Source of the DNA: an uncultured Oscillospiraceae bacterium
Lineage (GTDB): Bacteria > Bacillota > Clostridia > Oscillospirales > Oscillospiraceae
Assembly (NCBI GenBank): GCA_947631865.1
Contig: CANRNF010000001.1
Coordinates: forward strand, 29,286 to 93,285
Reading direction: 5' to 3'
Length of the DNA stretch: 64,000 nucleotides
In this document: piece by piece, positions 1-10,265 of the stretch
Numbering within the stretch: position 1 is the stretch's first letter
Layout of the letters: every line of letters begins with the position of its first letter
Made by a program: the position numbers and the translations under genes
Notes under the pieces: model-generated
What the model was told of the DNA's origin: nothing
Seen by the model: only the letters and a program-made list of their open reading frames with translations
Database searches by the model: none

Positions 1-1446
1 ATGCTCAACGAGGGGGTGCACGTGAAGGGCATCTCCGGCGTTGTCCTGTTCCGGCCCACGGTGAGCCCCATCGTGTATAAACAGCAGATCGGGCGGGCGC
101 TCACGGCGGGCGACAGCGCAACGCCCCTTATCATCGATGTGGTGAACAACTTCGAGGGACTATGCAGCATCGACTCCATCAAAGAGGAGATGCAGCTTGC
201 TGTACAGCAGTTTTACAGCGAGGGACGAAGCGATGAGATCGTGACGGACCGGTTTGAGGTCATCGAACAGGTCAAGGACTGCCGGGAGCTGTTCGAGAGG
301 CTGGAGAGGAGCCTCGCCAGCAGCTGGGAGCAGTACTTCCAGGCGGCCAGTATATTTGCCGCAGAGAACGGCCATCTGCGGGTACCGAAGAATTTTCAGA
401 CGAAGGAAGGTCTGCACCTGGGGGCATGGATCGTCACCCAGCGGGCCATCCGTGCAAAGGGGAGCGGACTGACGGATTCCCAGATCGCCCGGCTGGACGG
501 TATCGGCATGATATGGGACAACCGGCTGGAATCTGCCTGGAACCGCGGGGTCGCCCATTGCAAGGAATATGCCCGAGAGCACGGCGACCTGGAGGTACCT
601 GTGCGGTATGTCTCTCCGGACGGGTACAAGCTGGGGGCATTCATCAACCGGATGCGCCGGTGGTATGCCAACGGGGAGAAGCAGGCGGTGCTCACGCCGG
701 AGCGCGTGGCGGAGCTGGAGGCGCTGGGGATGCGCTGGAGCGCCGTGAACCTGAAGTGGGAGCGCAATTACCTGCAGGCCGCGGAGTATTACCGGGAACA
801 CGGCGATCTTCTGGTGCCGCAGGGTTATAAAACAGCGGATGGCTACGCCCTTGGGGAGTGGATAAGACGGCTGCGGAAAAGCTACCGCGCCGGGACACTG
901 ACCCAAGAGCAGATAGAGCGTCTGGAGGCCATTGGCATGTTTTGGGGCAGCCGGCGTTCCGAGTCCTGGGAGACCAATTACCGCGAGGCGGAGAAATACT
1001 ACGAAGCCCACGGGGACCTGGACCTGACGGCAGGGTACTACACAGAGGACGGTTTTGCTCTGGGCAAGTGGGTGGTGGAACTTCGGCGTCAGCGCAAACA
1101 GGGAAGTTCCAGTCTTACTCCGGAGCGGATCGCCCGGCTGGACGCCATTGGGATGATATGGGACAAGCTCTCCTCCTGGGAATACCGGTATGAACTGTGC
1201 CAGAGGTACCTGGAGGAAAACCACGGCATGACCATCCCGAGGGATTACAAGACGGCGGATGGGATCTGGCTGGGCACATGGCTGTACCGGCAGAGGCGGC
1301 TCGCGGAAGGACATCCCTCACAGATGAGCGAAGAACGCCGACAGAAGATACTGAAGCTGGAAGTCTATGGACCGGATGCAGGGATAGGCAGAAGGACAAA
1401 GAGATATAAGCTGGCTGATGCGGTCGACCGGGCAGGACCTGTCTGA
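1..1446 (+). CDS. C-terminal part of a DEAD/DEAH helicase with tandem helicase-associated (HA) repeats (5' end outside window)
   Basis: Starts with helicase C-terminal motif 'VKGISGVVLFRPTVSPIVYKQQIGRAL', then repeated 'W...Y..A..Y...HGDL.VP..Y.T.DG..LG.W....R....LT.E.I..L..IGM.W' units. Confidence 0.85.
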   Translation: MLNEGVHVKGISGVVLFRPTVSPIVYKQQIGRALTAGDSATPLIIDVVNNFEGLCSIDSIKEEMQLAVQQFYSEGRSDEIVTDRFEVIEQVKDCRELFERLERSLASSWEQYFQAASIFAAENGHLRVPKNFQTKEGLHLGAWIVTQRAIRAKGSGLTDSQIARLDGIGMIWDNRLESAWNRGVAHCKEYAREHGDLEVPVRYVSPDGYKLGAFINRMRRWYANGEKQAVLTPERVAELEALGMRWSAVNLKWERNYLQAAEYYREHGDLLVPQGYKTADGYALGEWIRRLRKSYRAGTLTQEQIERLEAIGMFWGSRRSESWETNYREAEKYYEAHGDLDLTAGYYTEDGFALGKWVVELRRQRKQGSSSLTPERIARLDAIGMIWDKLSSWEYRYELCQRYLEENHGMTIPRDYKTADGIWLGTWLYRQRRLAEGHPSQMSEERRQKILKLEVYGPDAGIGRRTKRYKLADAVDRAGPV

Positions 1447-1514
1447 GCGTTGGGCAGATGCAGAAGTATGCACCGACGGCAGGTAGAAGATAAACGGAAG
1501 GAATACACGACGAC

Positions 1515-2735
1515 ATGACAGAGAAAGAGAGATTCGGCAAGATCGCGGTAGCGGGCATCGGGTATGTAGGACTGAGCATGGCGGTGCTGCTGTCGCGGGA
1601 GCACGAGGTGGCGGCCACGTGTCAGCATCAGGCGAAAGCAGACATGCTGAACAAGGAAAAGCGGTCCCCCATCCGTGACCCGGAGATCGAGGAATTCCTG
1701 GCGACGAAGGACCTGCACCTCACAGTGACCACAGACGGGAAGGAAGCCTATACGGGCGCGGACCTGGTGATCGTGGCGACGCCCACCAACTATGACCCTC
1801 ACAAGCACTATTTCGATACCTCCGCGGTGGAGGATGTGGTGGCCCAGGTGATGGAATACGCCCCGGACGCCATCATCGTCATCAAGAGCACCATCCCCGT
1901 GGGATATACCAAGAGCCTGCGGGAGAAGACGGGATGTAAGAATATCCTATTCAGCCCGGAGTTTCTGCGGGAGAGCCGGGCGCTGTACGACAACCTCTAT
2001 CCCCGGCGGATCATCGTGGGGACGGATATGGAGGACGATCGCCTTGTGAAAGCGGCGGAGGCATTCGGCGCGCTTCTGAAGGGCGCCGCCCTGCGGGAGG
2101 ATGTGCCCGTGCTGACCATGGGTTTCACGGAGGCGGAGGCGGTAAAGCTGTTCGCCAATACATATCTGGCCATGCGTGTGAGCTTTTTCAACGAGCTGGA
2201 CACCTACGCGGAGCTGAACGGTCTGAACGCCCGTGAGATCATCGACGGGGTGTGCTTGGATTACCGCATCGGGGACGGGTACAACAACCCAAGCTTTGGC
2301 TATGGCGGGTACTGCTTCCCGAAGGATACGAAGCAGTTGCTTGCAAACTGCGCGGACGTGCCCCAGCGGCTGATCCGGGCTGTGGTGGAGACCAACGAGG
2401 TGCGCAAGGAGCATATCGCCTCCCAGGTGATGAAGCGTCTGGCGGGGAAGAGCGCGCCTGTGGTGGGTGTGTACCGTCTGACCATGAAGTCCAACTCCGA
2501 CAACTTCCGGGAGAGCGCCATCCAGGGCGTGATGAAGTACCTGGCGGACCAGGGCGTGAAGATCGTGATATACGAGCCCACGCTCAGCGGCGGGGATTTC
2601 AACGGTTATCCGGTGAACAACGACCTGTCGGCGTTCATGGATACATGCGATGTGATCATCGCGAACCGTTATGACGAGGAGCTGGCGCCGGCGGCGGACA
2701 AGCTGTACACGCGGGACCAGTTCCATCGGGATTGA
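1515..2735 (+). CDS. ugd: UDP-glucose 6-dehydrogenase
   Basis: N-terminal [14 protein letters not shown] nucleotide-binding motif, 'FSPEFLRES', '[18 protein letters not shown]' active-site signature. Confidence 0.93.
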   Translation: MTEKERFGKIAVAGIGYVGLSMAVLLSREHEVAATCQHQAKADMLNKEKRSPIRDPEIEEFLATKDLHLTVTTDGKEAYTGADLVIVATPTNYDPHKHYFDTSAVEDVVAQVMEYAPDAIIVIKSTIPVGYTKSLREKTGCKNILFSPEFLRESRALYDNLYPRRIIVGTDMEDDRLVKAAEAFGALLKGAALREDVPVLTMGFTEAEAVKLFANTYLAMRVSFFNELDTYAELNGLNAREIIDGVCLDYRIGDGYNNPSFGYGGYCFPKDTKQLLANCADVPQRLIRAVVETNEVRKEHIASQVMKRLAGKSAPVVGVYRLTMKSNSDNFRESAIQGVMKYLADQGVKIVIYEPTLSGGDFNGYPVNNDLSAFMDTCDVIIANRYDEELAPAADKLYTRDQFHRD

Positions 2736-2748
2736 GGGTAATGCAGGA

Positions 2749-3690
2749 ATGAAGATATTGGTGACAGGCGGCGCGGGTTTCCTGGGTTCCAACCTGTGCG
2801 GGAGGCTTGTAAGGGACCAGGGAAACTACGTGTACTGCCTGGATAACATGCAGACCGGGCGGATGGAGAACATCCGGGAGCTGATGGACAAGCCCAACTT
2901 CCAGTTCATAGAGCACGACATCGTGGAGCCGATAGAGCTGAAAGTGGACCAGATCTACAACGCGGCGTGCCCGGCCAGCCCTCCCGCCTACCAGGCGGAC
3001 CCGGTGCACACGCTGAAGACCAGCGTGTTCGGGATGCTGAACATGCTGGAGCTGGCGAGAAAGAATGACGCCACGGTTTTGCAGTTCTCCACATCGGAGG
3101 TATACGGGGACGCCCAGGTGCACCCCCAGCCGGAGACGTACTGGGGGAACGTGAATCCGGACGGGATACGCAGCTGCTACGACGAGGGGAAGCGAGCGGC
3201 GGAGACGCTGTGCTTCGACTACCACCGCGAGTATGGTGTGAAGGTCAAGGTGATCCGCATCTTCAATACATACGGCCCGAAGATGGACCCCAAGGACGGG
3301 CGTGTGATCAGCAACTTCGTGAACCAGGCGCTGCGGGGCGAGGACCTGACGGTGTACGGCGACGGGAAGCAGACGCGGAGCTTCTGTTACGTGGACGACC
3401 TGATCGAGGGCATCTACCGGATGATGAACAGCACTGACGAGGTAACAGGTCCGGTGAACCTGGGCAACCCTGGGGAGTTCACGATGCTGGAGCTGGCGGA
3501 GGAAGTGCTGCGGCAGACGGGGAGCCGATCGAAGCTGGTGCACAAGGAGCTTCCGAAGGACGACCCAAAGCAGCGGCGGCCGGACATCACGAAAGCCAAA
3601 CAATTGCTTGGCTGGGAGCCGAAGGTGGCTCTGCGGGAGGGCCTGGCGAAGACGATAGAGTACTACAGAGGGCTCATGGGTAGGGCCTGA
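2749..3690 (+). CDS. UDP-glucuronate decarboxylase / NAD-dependent epimerase
   Basis: '[20 protein letters not shown]', '[23 protein letters not shown]', '[10 protein letters not shown]', follows ugd. Confidence 0.88.
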   Translation: MKILVTGGAGFLGSNLCGRLVRDQGNYVYCLDNMQTGRMENIRELMDKPNFQFIEHDIVEPIELKVDQIYNAACPASPPAYQADPVHTLKTSVFGMLNMLELARKNDATVLQFSTSEVYGDAQVHPQPETYWGNVNPDGIRSCYDEGKRAAETLCFDYHREYGVKVKVIRIFNTYGPKMDPKDGRVISNFVNQALRGEDLTVYGDGKQTRSFCYVDDLIEGIYRMMNSTDEVTGPVNLGNPGEFTMLELAEEVLRQTGSRSKLVHKELPKDDPKQRRPDITKAKQLLGWEPKVALREGLAKTIEYYRGLMGRA

Positions 3691-3707
3691 GTTGGGAGAG
3701 AGCGAGC

Positions 3708-5150
3708 TTGGACGCGGAGAACAGGACGACGGCGGCGGTGACGGAAGCTCCGGTGAAGGTAACGGAGCTTACCGGCAACACCAGCCGTACATACAAGTTC
3801 ATAAAGCGCGCGTTCGATATCGTCGTGTCGGCGGTCGGACTCATAGTGACCTCGCCAGTTCTCCTGGTCGCGATGCTTGCTATCGTATTAGAGGACGGTT
3901 CACCTCCCTTTTTCTTCCAACCGCGCATCGGAAAGGATTGTAAACCATTCTGGATGGTGAAGCTGCGGAGCATGCGGCCGGACGCGGAGCAGGTGTTGGC
4001 GCGGCTGTCTGAGGCAGAGAAAGAGGAGTTTTCCCAGAATTTCAAGCTGAAGAACGACCCGCGGATAACGAAGGTCGGGCACTTCATCCGCAAGACGAGC
4101 ATAGACGAGCTGCCGCAGCTCTGGAATGTATTGACAGGTGACATGAGTCTGGTAGGGCCCCGGCCGCCGCTGCTGGTGGAGGAAGAAGCATACGGAGAGC
4201 ATTTAGCGAAGGTGATGTCTGTCCGGCCAGGGATCACTGGTTACTGGCAGGTCCATGGCCGGAGCGAAATAGATTTCAGCGAGCGCATCGAGCTGAACGA
4301 ATACTACATAGATAACTGCAGCTTGTGGCTGGACCTGAAGATATTGGTTGCGACGGTCGGAGTCGTGGTCCACGGGGGGGGGAGCATACTAAAAGGTTCT
4401 GTCCGCAGGACAGGAACAAAGCGTGTTTCTTTCAAGCTTCCCCGGATATTGAAAGCGGCGCTGTACTTCCCTCTGCTGTTGGCAGTGCCGACAGCGGGAA
4501 CGGGCGCGGAGACAAAGGCAGAACCACAGAAGACGGAGCCGGGCGCAGGCTATCGCTTCGTCAAGCGTATGTTCGACATCGTGGCGTCGGCGATCGCGCT
4601 TATCGTTTTGTCTCCGTTGCTTCTTGTTGTCTCCCTTCTCATCGTATTGGATGATCCGAAGGGAGCGCCCATCTTCACGCAGACGAGGGTGGGCAAGGAT
4701 GGGAAGGAATTCCGGTTTTATAAGTTCCGGTCCATGGTAGTGGATGCTGAGGAGCGCCTGGATGAACTGATGGGCCAGAATGAGATGGACGGGCCGGTAT
4801 TCAAGATCAAGGACGACCCTCGAATCACGCGAATGGGAAAATTCATCCGTAAGACGAGCATAGATGAGCTCCCGCAGCTTTGGAACGTGCTTCGGGGCGA
4901 TATGAGCATCGTGGGACCCCGGCCGCCGGTGCCGCGGGAGGTAGCGCAGTACAGCGATTACCAGCGGCAGAGGCTGAGCGTGACGCCGGGACTGACCTGC
5001 TACTGGCAGGTGCGGAAGGACCGAAATCTGTGCAGTTTTGACGAGTGGGTGGAGATGGACCTGCAGTACATACGGGAGAGAAGCATAGGCACCGATCTGA
5101 AGATCATCTTCAAGACCTTTGGCGCCGTTCTGGGTATGAACGGAGAGTAG
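3708..5150 (+). CDS. Tandem (two-domain) bacterial sugar-phosphate transferase (priming glycosyltransferase), domains joined across a G9 tract
   Basis: Two copies of 'KR.FDIV.SA..LI..SP.LLV', 'RITKVGHFIRKTSIDELPQLWNVL.GDMS.VGPRPP' in one ORF; TTG start. Confidence 0.88.
   Translation: MDAENRTTAAVTEAPVKVTELTGNTSRTYKFIKRAFDIVVSAVGLIVTSPVLLVAMLAIVLEDGSPPFFFQPRIGKDCKPFWMVKLRSMRPDAEQVLARLSEAEKEEFSQNFKLKNDPRITKVGHFIRKTSIDELPQLWNVLTGDMSLVGPRPPLLVEEEAYGEHLAKVMSVRPGITGYWQVHGRSEIDFSERIELNEYYIDNCSLWLDLKILVATVGVVVHGGGSILKGSVRRTGTKRVSFKLPRILKAALYFPLLLAVPTAGTGAETKAEPQKTEPGAGYRFVKRMFDIVASAIALIVLSPLLLVVSLLIVLDDPKGAPIFTQTRVGKDGKEFRFYKFRSMVVDAEERLDELMGQNEMDGPVFKIKDDPRITRMGKFIRKTSIDELPQLWNVLRGDMSIVGPRPPVPREVAQYSDYQRQRLSVTPGLTCYWQVRKDRNLCSFDEWVEMDLQYIRERSIGTDLKIIFKTFGAVLGMNGE
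4374..4382 (+). repeat. Poly-G tract (G9) at the junction of the two sugar transferase domains
   Basis: cac-GGGGGGGGG-agcata read directly. Confidence 0.95.
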
Positions 5151-5173
5151 GGAAAGGAAACACAGCAGGAGAC

Positions 5174-6139
5174 ATGGCAATTCTGGTGACAGGCGGAGCC
5201 GGATACATCGGCTCCCATGTGAACAAGCTTCTGGCCCATGAGGGCTATGAGACGGTGGTGTTCGACAACATGATATACGGCCACCGGGAGGCGGTGAAGT
5301 GGGGGACGCTGATCGAGGGGGATTTGAAGAACATCGGCCAGATCGAGGCGGTGTTCGAGAGGTATCCCATCGAGGCGGTGTTCCACTTTGCGGCCTATGC
5401 CTATGTGGGGGAGTCGGTGGCGGAGCCGGAGAAATATTACTACAACAACATCGGCTGCACGCTGAATCTGTTAAAGGTGATGCGCCGTCATGGCTGCGAC
5501 AAGATCATCTTCTCGTCCAGCTGCGCGACCTACGGCGAGCCGGAAAAGACGCCTATCACGGAGGACATGCCCCAGGACCCCATCAACCCATACGGGTTCA
5601 CGAAGTACGCAGTGGAGCGGATATTCAGGGACTACGAGAGAGCGTATGGGCTCAAATATGTGGTGCTGCGTTACTTCAACGCGGCGGGAGCGGACCCGGA
5701 GGGAGAGATAGGGGAAGCCCACGACCCGGAGACGCATATCATCCCGCTGATCCTGGATGCGGCCAGCGGGAAGCGACCCAACGTGAAGGTGTTCGGTACG
5801 GACTATCCGACGCGGGACGGGAGCTGCATCCGGGACTACATACATGTGAGCGACCTGGCGGCGGCACACCTGCTGGCGCTGCGGCACCTGGAGGCGGGGA
5901 AGGAGAGCCAGTTTCTGAACCTTGGGAACACGAAGGGGACGAGCGTGCTGGAGCTGATAGAGGCGGCGAAGCGGGTGACGGAGAGAGATATCCCGGTAGT
6001 GCTGTCTGAGCGGCGGCCGGGAGACCCGGCGATCCTGGTAGGCAGCAGCGAGAAGGCGAAGCGCGTCCTGGGCTGGGAGCCCATGTATGGAGATATAGAC
6101 ACCATCGTGCGGCACGCCTGGGCCTGGCACGAGCGGTGA
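5174..6139 (+). CDS. galE: UDP-glucose 4-epimerase
   Basis: '[20 protein letters not shown]', 'FHFAAYAYVGESV.EPEKYY', 'SSSCATYGEP', 'NLGNTKGTSVLELI'. Confidence 0.93.
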   Translation: MAILVTGGAGYIGSHVNKLLAHEGYETVVFDNMIYGHREAVKWGTLIEGDLKNIGQIEAVFERYPIEAVFHFAAYAYVGESVAEPEKYYYNNIGCTLNLLKVMRRHGCDKIIFSSSCATYGEPEKTPITEDMPQDPINPYGFTKYAVERIFRDYERAYGLKYVVLRYFNAAGADPEGEIGEAHDPETHIIPLILDAASGKRPNVKVFGTDYPTRDGSCIRDYIHVSDLAAAHLLALRHLEAGKESQFLNLGNTKGTSVLELIEAAKRVTERDIPVVLSERRPGDPAILVGSSEKAKRVLGWEPMYGDIDTIVRHAWAWHER

Positions 6140-6177
6140 CAAAGATTGAAAATCAACAAAGAAATGAGGGAAGAAAT

Positions 6178-7075
6178 ATGGTGAGGCGGGCCCTTCGGTA
6201 CATCGACAGAGTCGGAGAAAAATATGAATTATCTGCGCGTTTGTTGACGGCTGTCAAAAAGACGGGAATACCGGGAAAAGTCAGAGCACATCTCTATCTT
6301 TCAGAGGGCAAGCGTCAGAGAAAGCATCCGACAGAGGAGATGCTGAAAAGCCAGCTGTTCTTCCGGGAGAATCGTCAGCGGGCAGAGAACATCTTGGAAA
6401 TGCTGGCGGATGAAAAGTCAAAAAAAGTGTGGGGGGGGGGTAATCCGTTACCGCACTATGAGGGATCCATTCCCGCGTGAGCTATGTGACCTGGGTAATT
6501 GTTATTTCGTGGACGATATTATTCAGATAGAAAATAATGAGGTTTTTATAGATGCGGGTGCCTATGTTGGCGACACGATCAATGAACTCAAGTCCCTGGC
6601 CGGACAAAGAAATGTAAGACTGAAAAGAGTCGTTTCCTTTGAGCCGGAGGAGATCAATTTTTCTATGCTTGAACAGACCCACGGGAATGACCCCGATGTT
6701 GTGCTCCATAAGAAGGGGCTCTCGGATAAGGACGCGGAGGTAAAGTTCTCTGGCTCCGGCGCGGGGGCGAAGATCACAGACAGCGGAGCGGACGGCGCGA
6801 CGATATCTGTAGTCCGGCTGGACAGTCTGCCGGAGTGTCAGGACGCTACGTGGATCAAGATGGATATTGAGGGCGCGGAACTGCCTGCCTTGAAGGGTGC
6901 GGAGGGGATCATTCGGAGAAATCGTCCAAAGCTGACGATCTGCATTTATCACAGCGATGAAGATATGCTCCAAATTGCGGAGTACATACATGAACTTGTG
7001 CCAGGCTACAGGCTGTATGTCAGACATCATTCACTTGTGCCCCTGTTTGAGACGGTCATATACGCTGTCCCCTAA
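6178..7075 (+). pseudogene. FkbM-family methyltransferase, frameshifted at a G10 tract (candidate phase-OFF gene rather than a decayed one)
   Basis: ORF 6136-6480 and ORF 6410-7075 overlap; the frame breaks at G10 (6431-6440). Removing one G gives ...KKVWGGVIRYRTMRDPFPRELCDLGNCYFVDD..., a continuous FkbM protein ('FIDAGAYVGDT', 'IKMDIEGAELPALKGA'). Confidence 0.82.
6431..6440 (+). repeat. Poly-G tract (G10) in the FkbM-1 reading frame
   Basis: gtgt-GGGGGGGGGG-taatcc. Confidence 0.95.
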
Positions 7076-7120
7076 TGCGCCTGGACCTGGCACGAGAAGA
7101 GAGTTTTGAGGAATGAAAGT

Positions 7121-8377
7121 ATGAGCGAGCCAATTCGTGTTGCGCATATCATTGGCAAGGTGAGGAATGGCGGCGTTGAATCAGTCGTCATGAATTATTA
7201 CCGGCACATTGACCGAACAAAGATACAGTTTGACTTTCTGATAGATTCTGATTTTTCCGATGATGTATTTCGTACCAGTCCGCTGAAAGAGGCAGAGGAA
7301 CTCGGCGGCCGGGTCTATATCATTCCACCGTACCAGGATCTACCCAGGTATCTTTCAGAACTAATCAAGGTCTTTCGCAGAGAGCAATATCAGATCGCTC
7401 ATTCACATCTCAATACGTTAAGCGTTTTTCCGCTCTACGCGGCAAAAAAAGCCGGGGTTCCTATCCGCATTGCACACAGCCATTCTACTGCGGTAAAAGG
7501 GGAGCATGTGAAAAGCATGATTAAGTATAGTCTACGCCCGTTTGCAAAGGTGTTCGCCACGAATTATGCGGCGTGCTCAACATATGCAGGGGAATGGCTG
7601 TTCGGCAAAAAAGCGTTGGAACGGGGAGAAGTCAAAATCTTTACAAATGCCATTGATCTAAAACAGTTCAGATATGATGAAAAAGTGCGGGAAGAAACAA
7701 GAAATGAACTGGGGGTCCAGGACAGGTTCGTGATCGGCAATGTGGGCCGGTTCTGCTACCAGAAGAATCAGAGATTCTCTCTTGATGTATTTTCCGAGGT
7801 GTGTAAGAGAAACCCAAAAGCAGTCCTATTGTTCATTGGGGATGGAAAAGACCGCAAAATAATCGAAGAAGAATCAAGAAAAATACAGAAGGGACAAGTT
7901 GTCTTTCTTGGGAGCAGGGATGACGTTGGGAGGTTATACCCGGCAATGGACGTTTTTTTGTTTCCCACCAGGTATGAAGGACTGGGGCTGGCGGCGGTCG
8001 AGGCGCAGATGTGTGGGGTAAAAACGGTCGTTTCCCAGGCAGTACCATCTGAGGCGAGAATATCTCCCTCAACGATCGTTATGGATCTGTGTGCCGGGGC
8101 ATCTGCTTGGGCTGACGCTGTCACTTCTCCTTGCGTTGTCGAAGCGGTGCCGCAGGAGATACGCGAAGAATATGATATTTCCTTCCAGGCAGAGGAAATG
8201 GTCGATTACTATGAGAGGCTTTTGGCGGCGAGACAGTGTGAAATGACGACACAGAAGACTCAAAAAACCATCCGGGGGGGGGTACAACTCCTAACTGAAA
8301 ACAGGGGAAATGCCCCTGTTATATACATCACAGCTATTCCGGCGCTCTGTGCAGCCTCTGAAATGAAGGCGGCGTGA
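7121..8377 (+). CDS. Glycosyltransferase family 4-like (group 1)
   Basis: 'VAHIIGKVRNGGVESVVMNYYRH', 'AHSHLNTLSVFPLYAAKKAGVPIRIAHSHST', 'PTRYEGLGLAAVEAQMCG'. Confidence 0.88.
   Translation: MSEPIRVAHIIGKVRNGGVESVVMNYYRHIDRTKIQFDFLIDSDFSDDVFRTSPLKEAEELGGRVYIIPPYQDLPRYLSELIKVFRREQYQIAHSHLNTLSVFPLYAAKKAGVPIRIAHSHSTAVKGEHVKSMIKYSLRPFAKVFATNYAACSTYAGEWLFGKKALERGEVKIFTNAIDLKQFRYDEKVREETRNELGVQDRFVIGNVGRFCYQKNQRFSLDVFSEVCKRNPKAVLLFIGDGKDRKIIEEESRKIQKGQVVFLGSRDDVGRLYPAMDVFLFPTRYEGLGLAAVEAQMCGVKTVVSQAVPSEARISPSTIVMDLCAGASAWADAVTSPCVVEAVPQEIREEYDISFQAEEMVDYYERLLAARQCEMTTQKTQKTIRGGVQLLTENRGNAPVIYITAIPALCAASEMKAA
8274..8282 (+). repeat. Poly-G tract (G9) near the 3' end of the GT4 gene
   Basis: atcc-GGGGGGGGG-tacaac. 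Confidence 0.95.
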
Positions 8378-9391
8378 ATGGGACAGGCTGCTGAAAATGA
8401 GAGCAGGGCCGGGATACAAGTTGTATATGCCTGCGATGATAACTATGCCATGCTGGCGGGTATCTCCATCGCGTCGCTGCTGGAGCGTTGCAGAAGAGAT
8501 ACTGAACTGACTGTCTATGTGCTGTGCTGTGAGGTTTCGGAGGAGAATATGGCCCGGCTGCGAGCAGTTGGGGATAGATGTCGGCAGAGGCTCGTTTTGC
8601 TCGATGCCAGCGATGTTATCCGAGAGTTGAGCAAGCAGTATATTGACGTACAACGATGGAGCCTGGCGGCGTATGCGAGATTGCTGACACCAGAGCTTTT
8701 GCCGGATTTGGGAAAGATATTGTATTTGGACTGCGACACGCTGGTCACCGACGATATTACAGAGTTATGGGATACACCGCTGGCAAAAGCGAGCTGCGCC
8801 GCTGTATCGGAACCAGTCAGTGCACTGCATAAGAGAAATGTGGGTCTTGCAAAGGACGAGCCATATTATAACTCCGGGGTCATGCTGATAGACCTGGACA
8901 AGTGGCGGGATGAGGATATCATTCCCCGGTTCGCAGAGTGCATCCGACGTCATAACGGGCTGGTGCCCTATGTGGACCAGGGGTGTGTCAATGAGGTATG
9001 CCGGGGGGAAATTATCACATTACCAGTACGGTATAACGTGCATACGCTGCTGTATGACTTTACGGATGAGGAAACGGCGGTTTACCGGCGGGACGCAGGT
9101 GTATATGCCAAGGAAGAGATAGAAACCGCAAAAAAACACCCAGTGGTCGTACATTTCACAAGCTCATTTCTCTCCCGGCGGCCATGGATCGAAGGAAGCG
9201 GTCACCCCTATACGAAGGAATGGGAGTGCGTTCAAGCAAAGACGCCCTGGGCGGATACGCCGAAGCGCCCTTATCATCCCGATATGGCAAGACGGTCATT
9301 GAATATGTTTTACCGGCATGCCCCGCGAAAACTGGGATTGTTTGCGGCGATGTTGGTCAATTCCTATATAAGACCGCTGATGAAACGATAA
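8378..9391 (+). CDS. Glycosyltransferase family 8
   Basis: 'VVYACDDNYAMLAGISIASLLE', 'KILYLDCDTLVTDDITELWDT', 'YYNSGVMLIDLDKWR', 'VDQGCVNEV'. Confidence 0.88.
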   Translation: MGQAAENESRAGIQVVYACDDNYAMLAGISIASLLERCRRDTELTVYVLCCEVSEENMARLRAVGDRCRQRLVLLDASDVIRELSKQYIDVQRWSLAAYARLLTPELLPDLGKILYLDCDTLVTDDITELWDTPLAKASCAAVSEPVSALHKRNVGLAKDEPYYNSGVMLIDLDKWRDEDIIPRFAECIRRHNGLVPYVDQGCVNEVCRGEIITLPVRYNVHTLLYDFTDEETAVYRRDAGVYAKEEIETAKKHPVVVHFTSSFLSRRPWIEGSGHPYTKEWECVQAKTPWADTPKRPYHPDMARRSLNMFYRHAPRKLGLFAAMLVNSYIRPLMKR

Positions 9392-9401
9392 AACAAAGTA
9401 G

Positions 9402-10265
9402 TTGATATGGTGGGAAAAGACAAAAGAAAACAACCTGAGGGAAGCGAGGAATCCAGTTGTGCAAGTGACCTATAAGGAATTAAAAGCAACTTTCCCGGAT
9501 GAGAAAAAGGCGATCGAATCCCTTTATGGGCGAATTTTTCCGGTCAGGAAAATATCATATTTAGTGACGATACCCTTGCTTAGGATGGATGTTACGCCCT
9601 TTGCGGTTTCTGTCAGTTCCATCGCAGTTGCTATGGCGGCATGCCTTATGCTCTCGCTGCCATTGGCATGGGCGCGCGTGACAGGCATCGTGCTGGCGGT
9701 ATTGTGGCATATTCTCGACTGTGTCGATGGCAATATCGCAAGGTATACGAAAAAGGCCTCCAGAATGGGCGAGGCTGTTGACGCAATATGCGGTTACTTT
9801 ATCCTATCATTTCTTTGCATGGCCCTGGGGATCGCCAGCTACAATATCGGTGAAAATTATCTGGGGATTTCGCCGCATTGGTTCTTGATTTTCGGTGGTG
9901 TTGCGTCTGTTTCTGTCACCTTGTCCAGGCTGATTCATCAAAAATATGCCTTTCAGGCAAAAATGGCTGAGGATGAGATGAAAATTTATATTGAAAAGGG
10001 TGAGCATCGGTACTCGTTGACCGGTTTTCACAAGCTCCGCGGCTTCATTGACGCCAACATGGGACCGGTGGGGATCCCCATGTTCGTTCTATGGCTGAGC
10101 CCATTTTTCAATCTTTATCATATTTTGGCGGTCTACTATTGTGCTTTTAATGTCCTCTCACTCGTCGTGCTTACATACTATTATTTGCGTCAGTGTAAAA
10201 AAACAGATGCCTTGTTGAACGCTGCCCGTGAGAAAGTGGTCGCTGATACGAAAGAGAACAAATGA
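9402..10265 (+). CDS. CDP-alcohol phosphatidyltransferase family protein
   Basis: 'DCVDGNIARYTKKASRMGEAVDAICGY' matches the CDP-alcohol phosphotransferase motif DG..AR...(G)..D; membrane-spanning; TTG start tentative. Confidence 0.78.
   Translation: MIWWEKTKENNLREARNPVVQVTYKELKATFPDEKKAIESLYGRIFPVRKISYLVTIPLLRMDVTPFAVSVSSIAVAMAACLMLSLPLAWARVTGIVLAVLWHILDCVDGNIARYTKKASRMGEAVDAICGYFILSFLCMALGIASYNIGENYLGISPHWFLIFGGVASVSVTLSRLIHQKYAFQAKMAEDEMKIYIEKGEHRYSLTGFHKLRGFIDANMGPVGIPMFVLWLSPFFNLYHILAVYYCAFNVLSLVVLTYYYLRQCKKTDALLNAAREKVVADTKENK

Noticed and set aside
1-1446. Internal protein repeats considered as a novel repeat protein
   Set aside because: They match the known helicase-associated (HA) repeat pattern found after DEAD/DEAH helicase domains.
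9003-9008. G6 run in the GT8 gene
   Set aside because: Short, in frame and without the flanking TA; too weak to count as a contingency tract alone.
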